The position numbers were made by a program, and so were the translations under genes. The notes below the pieces were generated by a model that was not told the DNA's origin, searched no databases, and saw only the letters and a program-made list of their open reading frames with translations. From NCBI RefSeq assembly GCF_037154015.1, contig NZ_JBANRL010000001.1, positions 2,356,001 through 2,420,000 on the forward strand: DNA of 64,000 bases, given 5' to 3'. Below, one piece after another: positions 53,701 through 62,998 of the stretch. The number at the start of each line of letters is the position of its first letter. Within the stretch, counting starts at the first letter, position 1. The DNA is from Altererythrobacter aquiaggeris. GTDB taxonomy: Bacteria; Pseudomonadota; Alphaproteobacteria; Sphingomonadales; Sphingomonadaceae.

Positions 53701-55122
53701 ATGACCAAAAGCTATCACAACCTCATCGACGGCGAGCTTGTCCAGACATCAGGCACCATGGAAGTGCTCAACCCGGCGACCGAACAGGTCATCGGTCTGG
53801 TCCCGTCATGCGGGGCAGAAGAACTTGACCGCGCGGTTGCCGCCGCGCGCAAGGCGTTCAAGACATGGTCGAAGACGCCAATCGACGATCGCCGTGCGGT
53901 GATCCAGAAAATGTCCGCCGCGATCAAGGAAAACGCCGACGAACTGTTCCGCCTGCTGACCAGCGAACAGGGCAAGCCGCACGATCAGGCCAAGGGCGAA
54001 GTTTATGGCGCCGCGGGCATGATGGCCGCGCAGTCCACGCTTTCGCTCGACGATGTGATCAATGAAGACAGCGACACACGCCTGTCGCGCACCCGCCGCG
54101 TTCCGGTGGGTGTGGTGGGCGGCATCGTGCCGTGGAATTTCCCCGTGATGATGGCAATGCAGAAGATCGCGCCCGCCATTTTGTCGGGCTGCACCATCGT
54201 GCTCAAACCCTCGCCCTTCACCCCGCTCGCCACGCTGCGTATTGCCGAGCTGATCAAGGATGTCGTGCCTGCCGGCGTGGTCAACATCATCACCGGCGAG
54301 GATGCACTTGGCCCGCTGATCACCGAACATGCGGATATCGACAAGATTACTTTCACCGGCTCCACCGCGACCGGCAAGAAAATCATGGAAGGCGCGTCGA
54401 AAGATCTGAAGCGCATCACGCTGGAACTGGGCGGCAATGATGCCTCGATCGTGCTGCCCGATGCCGATGTTTCCAAAGTGGCCGAACAACTGTTCTGGTC
54501 CAGCTTCTCCAACGCGGGGCAAATCTGCGTCGCGGCAAAACGCATTTATATCCACGAGGATATCTATGACGAAATGTCCGCCGCCATCGCCGAAGTCGCC
54601 AAAAACGTGAAGGTCGGTGACGGCAGCGAACAGGGCACCGGCGTCGGCCCGATCCAGAACAAAAAACAGTTCGACCGCGTGGTGGAATTGATCGAAGATG
54701 CCAAATCCAACGGGTACAAGTTTCTGGTCGGCGGCGAAGTCGATCCTTCAGGCAGCGGCTATTACGTGCCGATCACGATCATGGACAACCCGCCCGAAGA
54801 CGCGCGGATTGTGGCGGAAGAACAATTCGGCCCGGTAATGCCATTGATGAAATTCTCCACCACCGACGAAGTGATCAGCCGCGCCAACAATTCCGAATAT
54901 GGCCTCGCGGGCGCAGTCTGGACCGGCGACACGGACAAGGGCGTTGAAATTGCCGAGCAGCTGGAAACCGGCACGGTGTGGATCAACGAATATATGCACC
55001 TGTCACCCTTCGCGCCGTTTGGCGGCCATAAACAATCCGGCTTCGGCGCGGAATACGGCGTGGAAGGTTTGAAGGAATTTACCTACGCGCAGGTGATTAC
55101 GGTGAAGAAAGACGCTGCTTGA
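53701..55122 (+). CDS. NAD(P)-dependent aldehyde dehydrogenase (succinate-semialdehyde dehydrogenase-like)
   Basis: A 473-residue ALDH: Asn146 in VPWNFP, TFTGSTATGKKIM cofactor loop, Glu242 in LELGGND, catalytic Cys276 in NAGQICVAAKR, and SPFAPFGGHKQSGFGAEYG near the end. Sub-family resembles succinate-semialdehyde/aliphatic ALDHs. It stands 96 bp behind the PQQ alcohol dehydrogenase and would oxidise the aldehyde it releases, though that enzyme acts outside the cytosol; the pairing is inference. Confidence 0.9.
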   Translation: MTKSYHNLIDGELVQTSGTMEVLNPATEQVIGLVPSCGAEELDRAVAAARKAFKTWSKTPIDDRRAVIQKMSAAIKENADELFRLLTSEQGKPHDQAKGEVYGAAGMMAAQSTLSLDDVINEDSDTRLSRTRRVPVGVVGGIVPWNFPVMMAMQKIAPAILSGCTIVLKPSPFTPLATLRIAELIKDVVPAGVVNIITGEDALGPLITEHADIDKITFTGSTATGKKIMEGASKDLKRITLELGGNDASIVLPDADVSKVAEQLFWSSFSNAGQICVAAKRIYIHEDIYDEMSAAIAEVAKNVKVGDGSEQGTGVGPIQNKKQFDRVVELIEDAKSNGYKFLVGGEVDPSGSGYYVPITIMDNPPEDARIVAEEQFGPVMPLMKFSTTDEVISRANNSEYGLAGAVWTGDTDKGVEIAEQLETGTVWINEYMHLSPFAPFGGHKQSGFGAEYGVEGLKEFTYAQVITVKKDAA

Positions 55123-55194
55123 GGGCATGGGCGGGGCCTTCGGGCCTCGCCCCTTGAGTCAGGATCGCTGCAAAGCAGCAAAGCCCGCACCCGC

Positions 55195-55623
55195 TCATCC
55201 CGCGCCGATAACCCATGCAGTGTAAAGACTGCCAAATCCCAGCAGCATTACCACCGCCACCGCCAGCCATTGCCTTGATGCAGCCGTGATGTCGGCGCGG
55301 TCGGGGTGTTCCTCGTCGTAACGCACTTCCACGACATCGCCGATACCATCGGGCTCGCGGTCGAAGCGGGTTTGCGATTGCACTTCGATTTCTCTCGCTG
55401 CACCGGGACGGAAGCGGAATATCGGGGCGTAGGTTGTCGCGCTTTCGCTATCGCGGTTTTCCACATAGCGCACGATCCGGCCCAGCGTCACATGGCCGCG
55501 CGTTACCCGCAGTGTCCGGCGGGCCAAACCGACCGTCAGCACAAGCAACGCCGCGCCCATGCCGGCGATCAGAGCCTGCGGAAAACCGCCGAACATCTGG
55601 CCCAGAACGGTCGCTGCATCCAT
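55195..55623 (-). CDS. DUF3592-family membrane protein
   Basis: A 142-residue membrane protein with helices at about 15-33 and 120-138 flanking a soluble part (TYAPIFRFRPGAAREIEVQSQTRFD, GDVVEVRYDEEHPDRADI) that matches DUF3592. Function unknown. It ends 5 bp after purU's stop-side boundary on the same strand as purU, so the two are likely cotranscribed in the order nitronate monooxygenase-like, purU, DUF3592. Confidence 0.82.
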   Translation of the reverse strand: MDAATVLGQMFGGFPQALIAGMGAALLVLTVGLARRTLRVTRGHVTLGRIVRYVENRDSESATTYAPIFRFRPGAAREIEVQSQTRFDREPDGIGDVVEVRYDEEHPDRADITAASRQWLAVAVVMLLGFGSLYTAWVIGAG

Positions 55624-55628
55624 CGCCC

Positions 55629-56483
55629 TTACCCCCTGAACACCACGGTCCGCTGGCCGTTCATAAGTACGCGTTCTTCCAGATGCAGGCGGACTGCTTC
55701 GGCCAGCACACGGCTTTCGATATCGCGACCTTTGCGGACCAGTTCTTCTGGCCGGTCGGCATGATTGATCGCCTCGACATCCTGGTGGATGATCGGCCCT
55801 TCATCAAGGTCGGCGGTGACATAATGCGCGGTGGCGCCGATCATTTTCACGCCGCGCGCGTGCGCCTGGTGATAGGGTTTCGCGCCTTTGAAGCCGGGCA
55901 GGAAACTGTGATGGATATTGATGCAGCGGCCCGCAAAATGCGCGGTCTGCTGATCGGACAATATCTGCATATAGCGCGCCAGCACGACCAGTTCGGCATC
56001 CGTTTCTGCGGCAATTGCACGGATTTGCGCCTCCTGCGCGGCCTTGGTTTCAGGCGTTACGGGCAGATGGTGAAACGCAATATCGCCTATATCGGTATGG
56101 CTGATCGCGGACCGCGGGTGGTTGGAGATTATCGCGGCCGGCTCCATCGGCAGCTCGCCGATCCGCCAGCGATAAAGCAGGCTGGCCAGGCAGTGATCGA
56201 ATTTGCTGACCAGCAACAACACGCGGCGCGGGCGGTCGCGCAGTGACAGTTTCCAGTCCATCCCGAACTCCTCCGCCAAAGGACCGAAGTCGCGGCGCAG
56301 TGTTTCGCGCGAGGCATCGCCGGGATCGAATTCGACCCGCATAAAGAACGCCGCCCCGTCCTGATCGTTGAACTGCTGCGCCTCCAGCACATTCCCCCCG
56401 CGCTCGAACAGAAAGGTCGTGACGCGCGCGGTGATCCCGGGACGGTCGGTGCAACTGAGCGTAAGGACGAGCGGGCGTGACAC
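55629..56483 (-). CDS. purU: formyltetrahydrofolate deformylase
   Basis: A 284-residue enzyme releasing formate from 10-formyl-THF to balance one-carbon pools. N-terminal ACT domain ([19 protein letters not shown]), then formyltransferase domain with [20 protein letters not shown] (catalytic Asn/His) and [16 protein letters not shown] (Asp). Start GTG 56483 ([11 protein letters not shown]), 4 bp after the upstream gene's stop. It complements purT at the window end, which consumes formate. Confidence 0.94.
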   Translation of the reverse strand: MSRPLVLTLSCTDRPGITARVTTFLFERGGNVLEAQQFNDQDGAAFFMRVEFDPGDASRETLRRDFGPLAEEFGMDWKLSLRDRPRRVLLLVSKFDHCLASLLYRWRIGELPMEPAAIISNHPRSAISHTDIGDIAFHHLPVTPETKAAQEAQIRAIAAETDAELVVLARYMQILSDQQTAHFAGRCINIHHSFLPGFKGAKPYHQAHARGVKMIGATAHYVTADLDEGPIIHQDVEAINHADRPEELVRKGRDIESRVLAEAVRLHLEERVLMNGQRTVVFRG

Positions 56484-56487
56484 TGGA

Positions 56488-57510
56488 TTACCGGCGGGTA
56501 AGCGCCGCCTCGCATTGGGCCATCAGGCTGTTTACAATATCCGCCACGGGTTCTTCTTCCTTGACCATACCGACGCTTTGGCCGGCCATCAGGCTGCCGT
56601 TTTCGACATCGCCATCGATCACTGCCTTGCGCAATGCGCCCGCCCAGTAATGTTCGATCTGCAATTGCGCCTCCAGCATGGGAATGCCTTCGCTGTCGAG
56701 GATTGCCGCGACTTCGCGCTGCTTGGCGGTAAACTCCTCGGTGCCCTTGTTCTTCAGCGCGCGCACGGGAATAACCGGCAAACGCGGATCGACCTGCACC
56801 GATGCGATGGCGTCGCGGGCATTGGCGCGAAAAAACGCTTTCTTGAAATTGTCATGCGCGATGCTTTCCTTCGCGCAGGCAAAGCGGGTGCCCAGCTGCA
56901 CCCCGACCGCGCCCATTTCCAGATAGCCCGCAATCGCTTCGCCGCGGCCGATCCCGCCAGCGACGAACACGAGATGGTCTTCCGCCAGTTCCGGCAGGAA
57001 TTCCTGCGCCAGCACGCTGGTCGATACCGGCCCGATGTGGCCGCCTGCCTCCATGCCTTCGATCACCAGCGCATCGCCGCCCGAACGCAGCAATTTCTTC
57101 GCCAGCGCCAGCGTGGGCGCAAACACGATCACTTTGGCGCCAAATGCCTTGATCGCCTCGACACTGCCCTTGGGCGGGATACCGCCTGCCAGCACCACAT
57201 GGGAAACGCTGTGCCTGGCGCAGACTTCGATCAGGTCGAAGATTTGCGGATGCATGGTAATCAGATTTACGCCGAACGGTTTGGCGGTCAGCTTTTTTGT
57301 CTCGGCGATTTCGGTGTCGAGCAAGTCGGGCGTCATCGCGCCGCAGGCAATCACGCCGAACCCGCCCGAATTGCTGATGGCCGACACCAGGCCGCGCTCG
57401 CTCACCCAGCTCATCGCGCCGCAAAGGATGGCGTATTCGCTTCCCAGAAATTCGCTGCCGCGCTGCATCAGCTGGCCAGCCTTGGGATAAGTCTTGGTGA
57501 AAGCGGTCAT
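56488..57510 (-). CDS. nitronate monooxygenase / FabK-like FMN oxidoreductase
   Basis: A 340-residue TIM-barrel flavoprotein of the NPD family: [32 protein letters not shown] at the start, FGVNLI, GGHIGP (His-Gly loop), [35 protein letters not shown] for FMN phosphate. Class cannot be settled between nitronate oxidation and enoyl reduction. Start ATG 57510 ([12 protein letters not shown]). Head of the minus-strand unit with purU and DUF3592. Confidence 0.88.
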   Translation of the reverse strand: MTAFTKTYPKAGQLMQRGSEFLGSEYAILCGAMSWVSERGLVSAISNSGGFGVIACGAMTPDLLDTEIAETKKLTAKPFGVNLITMHPQIFDLIEVCARHSVSHVVLAGGIPPKGSVEAIKAFGAKVIVFAPTLALAKKLLRSGGDALVIEGMEAGGHIGPVSTSVLAQEFLPELAEDHLVFVAGGIGRGEAIAGYLEMGAVGVQLGTRFACAKESIAHDNFKKAFFRANARDAIASVQVDPRLPVIPVRALKNKGTEEFTAKQREVAAILDSEGIPMLEAQLQIEHYWAGALRKAVIDGDVENGSLMAGQSVGMVKEEEPVADIVNSLMAQCEAALTRR

Positions 57511-57706
57511 TGCGGCTCCGGAAAAAAGGACGTGCCGCGCCATAGGGCGGTCGGCTTTGCGCGGCAAGAACGGCACTGCATCGAAGCGCGCAGACGAGTC
57601 GCGCGACAAATCGGTTTATTCGATGAGACTGACGTTAATAATCGGTTCGCTGGCATGGCCTGTCTATGGTAAGGTAATGCAAATCATCTAATCAGGAGAG
57701 ATTCGA

Positions 57707-59896
57707 ATGGCCGAAGCAGACCCCCAAATTTCAGGTTGTCCCTTTAGTGCAGCCAGCGGCGAGCAGCGCAAGCTGACCGGCCGCGGCAACGCTGACTGGT
57801 GGCCCGATGCGCTCCAGCTCGATGTGCTGACGCAAAACGGCAAGTCGCCCGATCCGATGGGCGAAGATTACAATTACGCAGAAGCTTTCAAAAAGCTCGA
57901 CTATCAGGCGTTGAAGGACGATCTGACAGCATTGATGACTGACAGCCAGCCCTGGTGGCCTGCCGATTACGGCAATTACGGGCCGTTCTTTATCCGCATG
58001 GCATGGCACGCGGCAGGCACATACCGCACGGCTGACGGCCGCGGCGGATCGTCCAGCGGGCAGCAACGCTTCGCCCCGCTCAACAGCTGGCCCGACAACG
58101 GCAATCTGGACAAGGCGCGCCGCCTGCTTTGGCCGATCAAGCAGAAATACGGCAAACATATCAGCTGGGCCGATCTGTTCATCCTGACCGGCAATGTCGC
58201 GATCGAAAGCATGGGCGGCCCCGTCTTCGGCTTTGGCGGCGGCCGCGCCGACGTGTTTGCGCCCGAAACCGACGTCTATTGGGGCACAGAGGAAATGTGG
58301 GTCGATCAAGGCGTCGAAACGCGCATCCAGCCGGACAAGGAATGGGATCTGGAAGATCCGCTGGCCGCGATCCAGATGGGCCTGATCTACGTCAATCCGG
58401 AAGGTCCGGGCGGCAATCCCGACCCGCTGCTGTCCGCCCGCGATATGCGGATCACCTTTGAACGCATGGCGATGAATGACGAGGAAACCGTCGCACTCAC
58501 CGCTGGCGGTCACGCCTTCGGCAAGGCTCACGGTGCAAAACCATCGGACACGTTCGGCAGTGCGCCGGAATCCGAAGCCATGCATCTGATGGGCTTCGGC
58601 TGGCTGAATGACGAGGATGAGATCAACAAGGGCCACATCACGACTTCGGGTATCGAAGGCGCGTGGACCAACACGCCGACACGGTGGACGGACGATTATT
58701 TCCGCCTGCTGCTCGATTACGAATACGAACTGGTCCACTCTCCCGCGGGTGCACAGCAGTGGCAGCCGATAGATCAGAAGGAAGAGGATATGGCGCCCGA
58801 CGCCCGCGATCCTTCCAAAAAAGTCCCCACGATGATGACCACCGCCGATATGGCGCTGAAGATGGACCCGGAATATCGCAAGATTTCCGAAAAGTTCCGC
58901 AATGATCAGGCCGCGCTGGATGATGCCTTCGCGCGTGCATGGTTCAAATTGTGCCACCGCGATATGGGCCCCAAGGTCCGCTATCTCGGCCCCGAAGTGC
59001 CCAGCGAAGATCTGATCTGGCAAGACCCCGTTCCGGCCGGCACCACGCCTTCGGACAGCGATGTGTCCGCGTTCAAATCGGCCATTCTGGGCAGCGGTCT
59101 GACCACCGCCGAGCTGGTCAAGGCGGCATGGGCTTCGGCCTCCACCTTCCGCCAGTCGGACAATCGCGGCGGCGCCAATGGCGCGCGTGTGCGGCTTGCC
59201 CCGCAAAAGGACTGGGCGGTCAACGATCCGGCTGAATTGTCCAGGGTACTCGCGAGGATTGACGAGCACCGCGGCAATATGTCGATGGCCGATGCGATCG
59301 TGCTGGCGGGTACGGCAGCGGTCGAAAAAGCGGCGCAGGATGCGGGCTTTACCGTCAGCGTTCCGTTCACCGGCGGACGCGGCGATGCCACCGACGAGCA
59401 GACCGATGCCGACAGCTTCGCTCCGCTGGAGCCGAAGGCCGACGGCTTCCGCAATTATCTGAAGACCAAGATGAGCGTGAAAACCGAGGATCTGCTGGTG
59501 GACCGGGCAAGCCTGCTCGGCCTGTCGATCCCCGAAATGACCGTGCTGGTCGGCGGATTGAGAGTGCTGGGGGCGAATGCCCGCAACTCTACGGATGGTG
59601 TTCTGACCGAAACTCCGGGTCATCTGAACAACCACTTCTTTGTCAATCTGCTCGACATGGGCACGGCGTGGAAACAGGTCGATGACAGCGGCGACGAGGA
59701 ATTTGTCGGCCGCGACCGCGCAACCGGGACACAGAAATGGACCGCAACCCGCACCGATCTGGTATTCGGTTCCAACTCGCAGCTGCGCGCAATTTCCGAA
59801 GTCTATGCCGAAAGCGGTAACGAACAGATGTTCGTGGACCACTTCATCAAGGCATGGACCAAGGTGATGAACGCGGACCGGTTCGATCTGAAGTAA
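57707..59896 (+). CDS. katG: catalase-peroxidase KatG
   Basis: A 729-residue bifunctional heme enzyme removing H2O2. Distal triad Arg97, Trp100, His101 ([11 protein letters not shown]), the cross-linked Met-Tyr-Trp adduct residues Trp100, Tyr228 ([10 protein letters not shown]) and Met254 ([10 protein letters not shown]), and proximal His269 ([12 protein letters not shown]). The usual degenerate second half is present ([20 protein letters not shown]). Start ATG 57707 with AGGAGAG ahead. I saw no convincing OxyR box upstream. A strong terminator follows. Confidence 0.97.
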   Translation: MAEADPQISGCPFSAASGEQRKLTGRGNADWWPDALQLDVLTQNGKSPDPMGEDYNYAEAFKKLDYQALKDDLTALMTDSQPWWPADYGNYGPFFIRMAWHAAGTYRTADGRGGSSSGQQRFAPLNSWPDNGNLDKARRLLWPIKQKYGKHISWADLFILTGNVAIESMGGPVFGFGGGRADVFAPETDVYWGTEEMWVDQGVETRIQPDKEWDLEDPLAAIQMGLIYVNPEGPGGNPDPLLSARDMRITFERMAMNDEETVALTAGGHAFGKAHGAKPSDTFGSAPESEAMHLMGFGWLNDEDEINKGHITTSGIEGAWTNTPTRWTDDYFRLLLDYEYELVHSPAGAQQWQPIDQKEEDMAPDARDPSKKVPTMMTTADMALKMDPEYRKISEKFRNDQAALDDAFARAWFKLCHRDMGPKVRYLGPEVPSEDLIWQDPVPAGTTPSDSDVSAFKSAILGSGLTTAELVKAAWASASTFRQSDNRGGANGARVRLAPQKDWAVNDPAELSRVLARIDEHRGNMSMADAIVLAGTAAVEKAAQDAGFTVSVPFTGGRGDATDEQTDADSFAPLEPKADGFRNYLKTKMSVKTEDLLVDRASLLGLSIPEMTVLVGGLRVLGANARNSTDGVLTETPGHLNNHFFVNLLDMGTAWKQVDDSGDEEFVGRDRATGTQKWTATRTDLVFGSNSQLRAISEVYAESGNEQMFVDHFIKAWTKVMNADRFDLK

Positions 59897-59932
59897 TCTG
59901 TTAAAGCAAGCGGCTCAAACGGGCCGCAAAGG

Positions 59933-59967
59933 ACCTCCTCGCAGCTTCGGCTTCGGGGAGGTTTTTT
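59933..59967 (+). terminator. rho-independent terminator after katG
   Basis: ACCTCC (59933-59938) pairs with GGAGGT (59957-59962); six T overlap and follow the 3' arm. The loop can form an inner CTTCGG-type fold. Confidence 0.85.
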
Positions 59968-59968
59968 G

Positions 59969-60610
59969 TCAGGGGTGGCGTTCCAGCACGATATTCCGGC
60001 GGGCCAGCAAAGTGCCATCGGCAGCGCTTGTCAAACGCACTATCCCGCTGCCGCCACGCAGTTCCTGCCTCGCGATATACGACGGATCGACGCCGAACTC
60101 GCCGGCAAATACAATATCGTCGACATAATAACTGCGCTGTCCCGGCTCCGCGATATAGAGATGGATATGCGCGGGCATGGTCATCGAGGGGTAAGGCGCC
60201 GGCTTGATCGTTTCAAAGCGGTACCGGCCATCCGCGCCGGTTTTCGCCCAGCCGCGCAGCATTTGCTCGCGCTGCTGCGGCGAGGCGGCGGGATCGTTGG
60301 TCTTGTACAGCCCGCTGTCATTCGTCTGGTGCGCGTAGATGATCACTCCCCCCGCCGGCGTAACACCGTCCGGTTTGTACACGGTCCCTTCCGCCACCGA
60401 CCGCTCGCCCGGTTCATTTTGCGAGGCAATGACGGAGCGCGGACCAAGATCGGGCGGGAGGTTCCTGAACGCCTCGTCGCAGCCGTCGCAGGCGTAAAGA
60501 TCGGTCCGCGCCTGAAGTTTGGACGAAGCCCGCAGCGTGCAGGCGCCTGTCGCAATCGCCGCCAATCCGGCGATTGCGTATCTTCGCGAAATCGATAATG
60601 TTTGTGCCAT
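59969..60610 (-). CDS. exported intradiol ring-cleavage dioxygenase-like protein
   Basis: A 213-residue protein with a Tat-like N-terminus (ISRRYAIAGLAAIATGAC, possible lipid-anchored Cys24). The intradiol dioxygenase fold is supported by likely Fe(III) ligands Tyr102 (GLYKTND), Tyr140 (PAPYP), His148 and His150 (PAHIHLYI). An added N-terminal CxxC-like pair (Cys41, Cys44, YACDGCDEAF) is seen. Secreted relatives have no firmly known substrate; aromatic catabolism in the periplasm would be unusual. Its ATG overlaps that of cytochrome b561 on the other strand. Confidence 0.8.
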   Translation of the reverse strand: MAQTLSISRRYAIAGLAAIATGACTLRASSKLQARTDLYACDGCDEAFRNLPPDLGPRSVIASQNEPGERSVAEGTVYKPDGVTPAGGVIIYAHQTNDSGLYKTNDPAASPQQREQMLRGWAKTGADGRYRFETIKPAPYPSMTMPAHIHLYIAEPGQRSYYVDDIVFAGEFGVDPSYIARQELRGGSGIVRLTSAADGTLLARRNIVLERHP

Positions 60611-61136
60611 GGGGCAACGCTATACTAAAACTGCGCGAATTTTGCATTGGTTAATTGCCGCGTTGGTGGCGGGACAAATCGGCCTGGGGTTTGCTTCTGA
60701 CTGGGTGGAGCGTGAGCAAGCCCGCGCATTGCTGGACCGTCATGTCCAATTGGGCCTGTTGATACTGGCGCTAATGGTGCTGCGGCTGACCTGGCGGCTC
60801 GCTTATCCGCCGCCCGCCAGAGCCACGCGCTTGCCCCCGGCGCAGCGGATAGCTGCCGGCGCAACCCATTTCACGCTCTACGTCCTGCTTCTGCTGATGC
60901 CGCTTAGCGGCTATGCCTTATGGGCCTGGATCGGCGCCGAAGTGCGCTTTTTCGGCACATTTACGATCCCGGTTCCCGATCTGGCTGGACAAGACGAATT
61001 CTGGCGGTCTGTCGCCGGCTATACCCACGAATATGCCGGATATGCCTTGCTGGCCTTTCTGGCGCTGCATATCGGCGCGGCACTGTATCATGAGCTTATT
61101 CTGCGTGACGGGCTGGTTCGCGGCCGGATGTTCTAG
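60609..61136 (+). CDS. cytochrome b561-family membrane protein
   Basis: A 175-residue four-helix diheme-type inner-membrane cytochrome: RILHWLIAALVAGQIGLGF, LLDRHVQLGLLILALMVLRL, HFTLYVLLLLMPLSGYALW and YALLAFLALHIGAALYHELILRDGLVRGRMF, each with a His at the expected place. These CybB-type proteins move electrons between quinones and periplasmic partners. ATG 60609 (MGQRYTKTARIL) matches the family's start; it lies within CCATGG shared with the divergent dioxygenase start. No Shine-Dalgarno is clear. Confidence 0.88.
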   Translation: MGQRYTKTARILHWLIAALVAGQIGLGFASDWVEREQARALLDRHVQLGLLILALMVLRLTWRLAYPPPARATRLPPAQRIAAGATHFTLYVLLLLMPLSGYALWAWIGAEVRFFGTFTIPVPDLAGQDEFWRSVAGYTHEYAGYALLAFLALHIGAALYHELILRDGLVRGRMF

Positions 61137-61416
61137 CGATAGATGGTCCGCACCGGTCTGGTGTCCGGTTCCGCTTATCCGCCCGCGCAAATCCATGCCG
61201 GAAACGGCCATGCACAGCTGTCCTGCGACCATTTCATCAACGTGTGGTCCGGCATGACGGGCGCGGACCGCTTCGGTCCGGAGCAGGAGCAGGAGCAGCA
61301 GAAGCCGGTTCAACGGGGCCGCAGGCGTGCAATCGTGCGGGCTTATGGCCTTGATAGCGGAACCAGCGCCCTGCGAGGCCGTTTTGACTAAGCGACCAAT
61401 TTCGAAGGATTTTCCC
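61137..61416. other. 280-bp gap upstream of the catalase, no confident gene
   Basis: Only weak reading frames occur here (an 82-residue one at 61143-61391 has no recognisable motif). A perfect 7-bp hairpin CGGACCG-ctt-CGGTCCG lies at 61264-61280, directly before three copies of GGAGCA/CAGGAG (61281-61300). It probably carries the catalase promoter and leader; no -35/-10 pair stood out. Confidence 0.5.
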
Positions 61417-62940
61417 ATGGCCAGTAAAAAATCAGTCCCGGCGACCACCACCGATGGCGGTATCCGTGTGCAAAGCGACGAACATTCGCTGACGATCGGC
61501 CCCGACGGCCCGATTGTCCTGCATGATCATTACCTGCTGGAGCAGATGGCCAATTTCAATCGCGAGCGGATCCCCGAACGCCAACCGCATGCCAAGGGAT
61601 CAGGTGGGTTCGGTCATTTCGAAGTGACCGAAGATGTCAGCAAATACACCAAGGCCAAGGTTTTCCAGCCCGGTACGAAAACTGACGTAGCGATGCGGTT
61701 TTCGACGGTTGCAGGTGAAAGCGGCAGCCCCGACACTTGGCGCGATCCGCGCGGCTTTTCGGTCAAATTCTATACCGAGGAGGGCAACTTCGACATGGTC
61801 GGTAACAACACGCCGATCTTCTTTGTCCGCGACCCGATCAAATTCCAGAACTTCATCCGTTCGCAAAAACGCCGTGCGGATAACGGGCTGCGCGACCATG
61901 ACATGATGTGGGATTTCTGGACGCTTTCACCTGAAAGCGCGCATCAGGTCACTTACCTGATGGGTGATCGCGGTGTGCCGAAGAACTGGCGCGAAATGAA
62001 TGGCTATTCCAGCCATACCTATATGCTGGCGAATGCGGACGGCGAAAAATTCTGGGTGAAATTCCACTTCCACACCGATGTCGGCAAAATGAGCGGAAAC
62101 GCGCATTTCACGCAGGACGAAGCCGTGAAAATGGCGGGTGAAGACAGCGATTATCACCGCCGCGACCTGTTTGACAACATCGCCAAGGGAAATGGCCCGA
62201 GCTGGACCCTCAAATGGCAGATCATGCCCTACGATGATGCCAGGACTTACCGCATCAATCCGTTCGATCTCACCAAAACATGGCCGCACGCGGACTATCC
62301 GCTGATCGAGGTTGGCAAGCTAGTGCTTGACCGCAATCCGGTCGATTTCCACACCCAGATCGAACAGCTGGCTTTCGAGCCCAACAACATCGTGCCGGGC
62401 ATCGGGCTGTCCCCGGACAAGATGCTGCTCGCGCGCGGATTTGCCTATGCCGATGCGCACCGTGCCCGGCTGGGTGTCAATTATAAGGAAATCCCCGTCA
62501 ACCGGCCGCAAAGCCCGGTCCATAGCTACACCAAAGACGGTGCCGGCCGGACGATGGCCGTAACCGATCCCGTCTATGCGCCCAATTCCTATGGCGGCCC
62601 CGCGGCGCAGCCTGTGCCGGGCGAAGAAGCCGGCCTGTGGCATTGCGACGGTGACATGGTACGTCAGGCCTATACGCTGCGCGAAGATGATGACGATTGG
62701 AGCCAGGCGGGTATTCTGGTCCGCGATGTGATGGATGATGCGCAGCGCGATCGTTTCGTGTCCAACGTGGCCGGGCATCTGACCGACGGCGTGAGCGAAA
62801 AGGTGCTCGTCCGCGCGCTGGATTATTGGCACAAGGTGGACAAATCGATTGGCGACCGGATCGAAAAGGCCGTGCGCGACAAGCTCGGCGGCAAGTCCAA
62901 GGCGCCCGGAATGGCATCCGCGGAATCGATCGCCGGCTGA
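61417..62940 (+). CDS. katA: monofunctional heme catalase
   Basis: A 507-residue clade-type small-subunit catalase dismutating H2O2. Catalytic His58 (RQPHAKGSG), Asn131 (VGNNTPIFF), heme-ligand Tyr344 ([14 protein letters not shown]). ATG 61417 ([12 protein letters not shown]) has a GAAGGA Shine-Dalgarno; an upstream frame extension lacks similarity. Presence beside katG gives two H2O2-removing enzymes within 5.3 kb. A terminator follows. Confidence 0.95.
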   Translation: MASKKSVPATTTDGGIRVQSDEHSLTIGPDGPIVLHDHYLLEQMANFNRERIPERQPHAKGSGGFGHFEVTEDVSKYTKAKVFQPGTKTDVAMRFSTVAGESGSPDTWRDPRGFSVKFYTEEGNFDMVGNNTPIFFVRDPIKFQNFIRSQKRRADNGLRDHDMMWDFWTLSPESAHQVTYLMGDRGVPKNWREMNGYSSHTYMLANADGEKFWVKFHFHTDVGKMSGNAHFTQDEAVKMAGEDSDYHRRDLFDNIAKGNGPSWTLKWQIMPYDDARTYRINPFDLTKTWPHADYPLIEVGKLVLDRNPVDFHTQIEQLAFEPNNIVPGIGLSPDKMLLARGFAYADAHRARLGVNYKEIPVNRPQSPVHSYTKDGAGRTMAVTDPVYAPNSYGGPAAQPVPGEEAGLWHCDGDMVRQAYTLREDDDDWSQAGILVRDVMDDAQRDRFVSNVAGHLTDGVSEKVLVRALDYWHKVDKSIGDRIEKAVRDKLGGKSKAPGMASAESIAG

Positions 62941-62964
62941 CATTACCGCAGATCCAGTTGAAAG

Positions 62965-62998
62965 AGCCCCCGGCGCCCGGTGCGTTCGGGGGCTTTTT
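62965..62998. terminator. terminator between katA and purT
   Basis: AGCCCCCG (62965-62972) pairs with CGGGGGCT (62987-62994), followed by five T on the plus strand. On the minus strand the same stem is followed by CTTTC, so it may also end purT transcripts. Confidence 0.85.

Noticed and set aside
57511-57706. OxyR or Fur box before katG
   Set aside because: I looked for spaced ATAG/CTAT elements and a Fur-like palindrome and found none convincing.
57731-59842. 703-residue open frame antisense to katG
   Set aside because: Typical of GC-rich codon bias on the opposite strand; composition is Arg/His/Gln-rich with no domain, and katG is certain.
61143-61391. 82-residue gene in front of the catalase
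   Set aside because: No Shine-Dalgarno, no motif, low-complexity EQEQEQQ from the short repeat; kept as non-coding gap.
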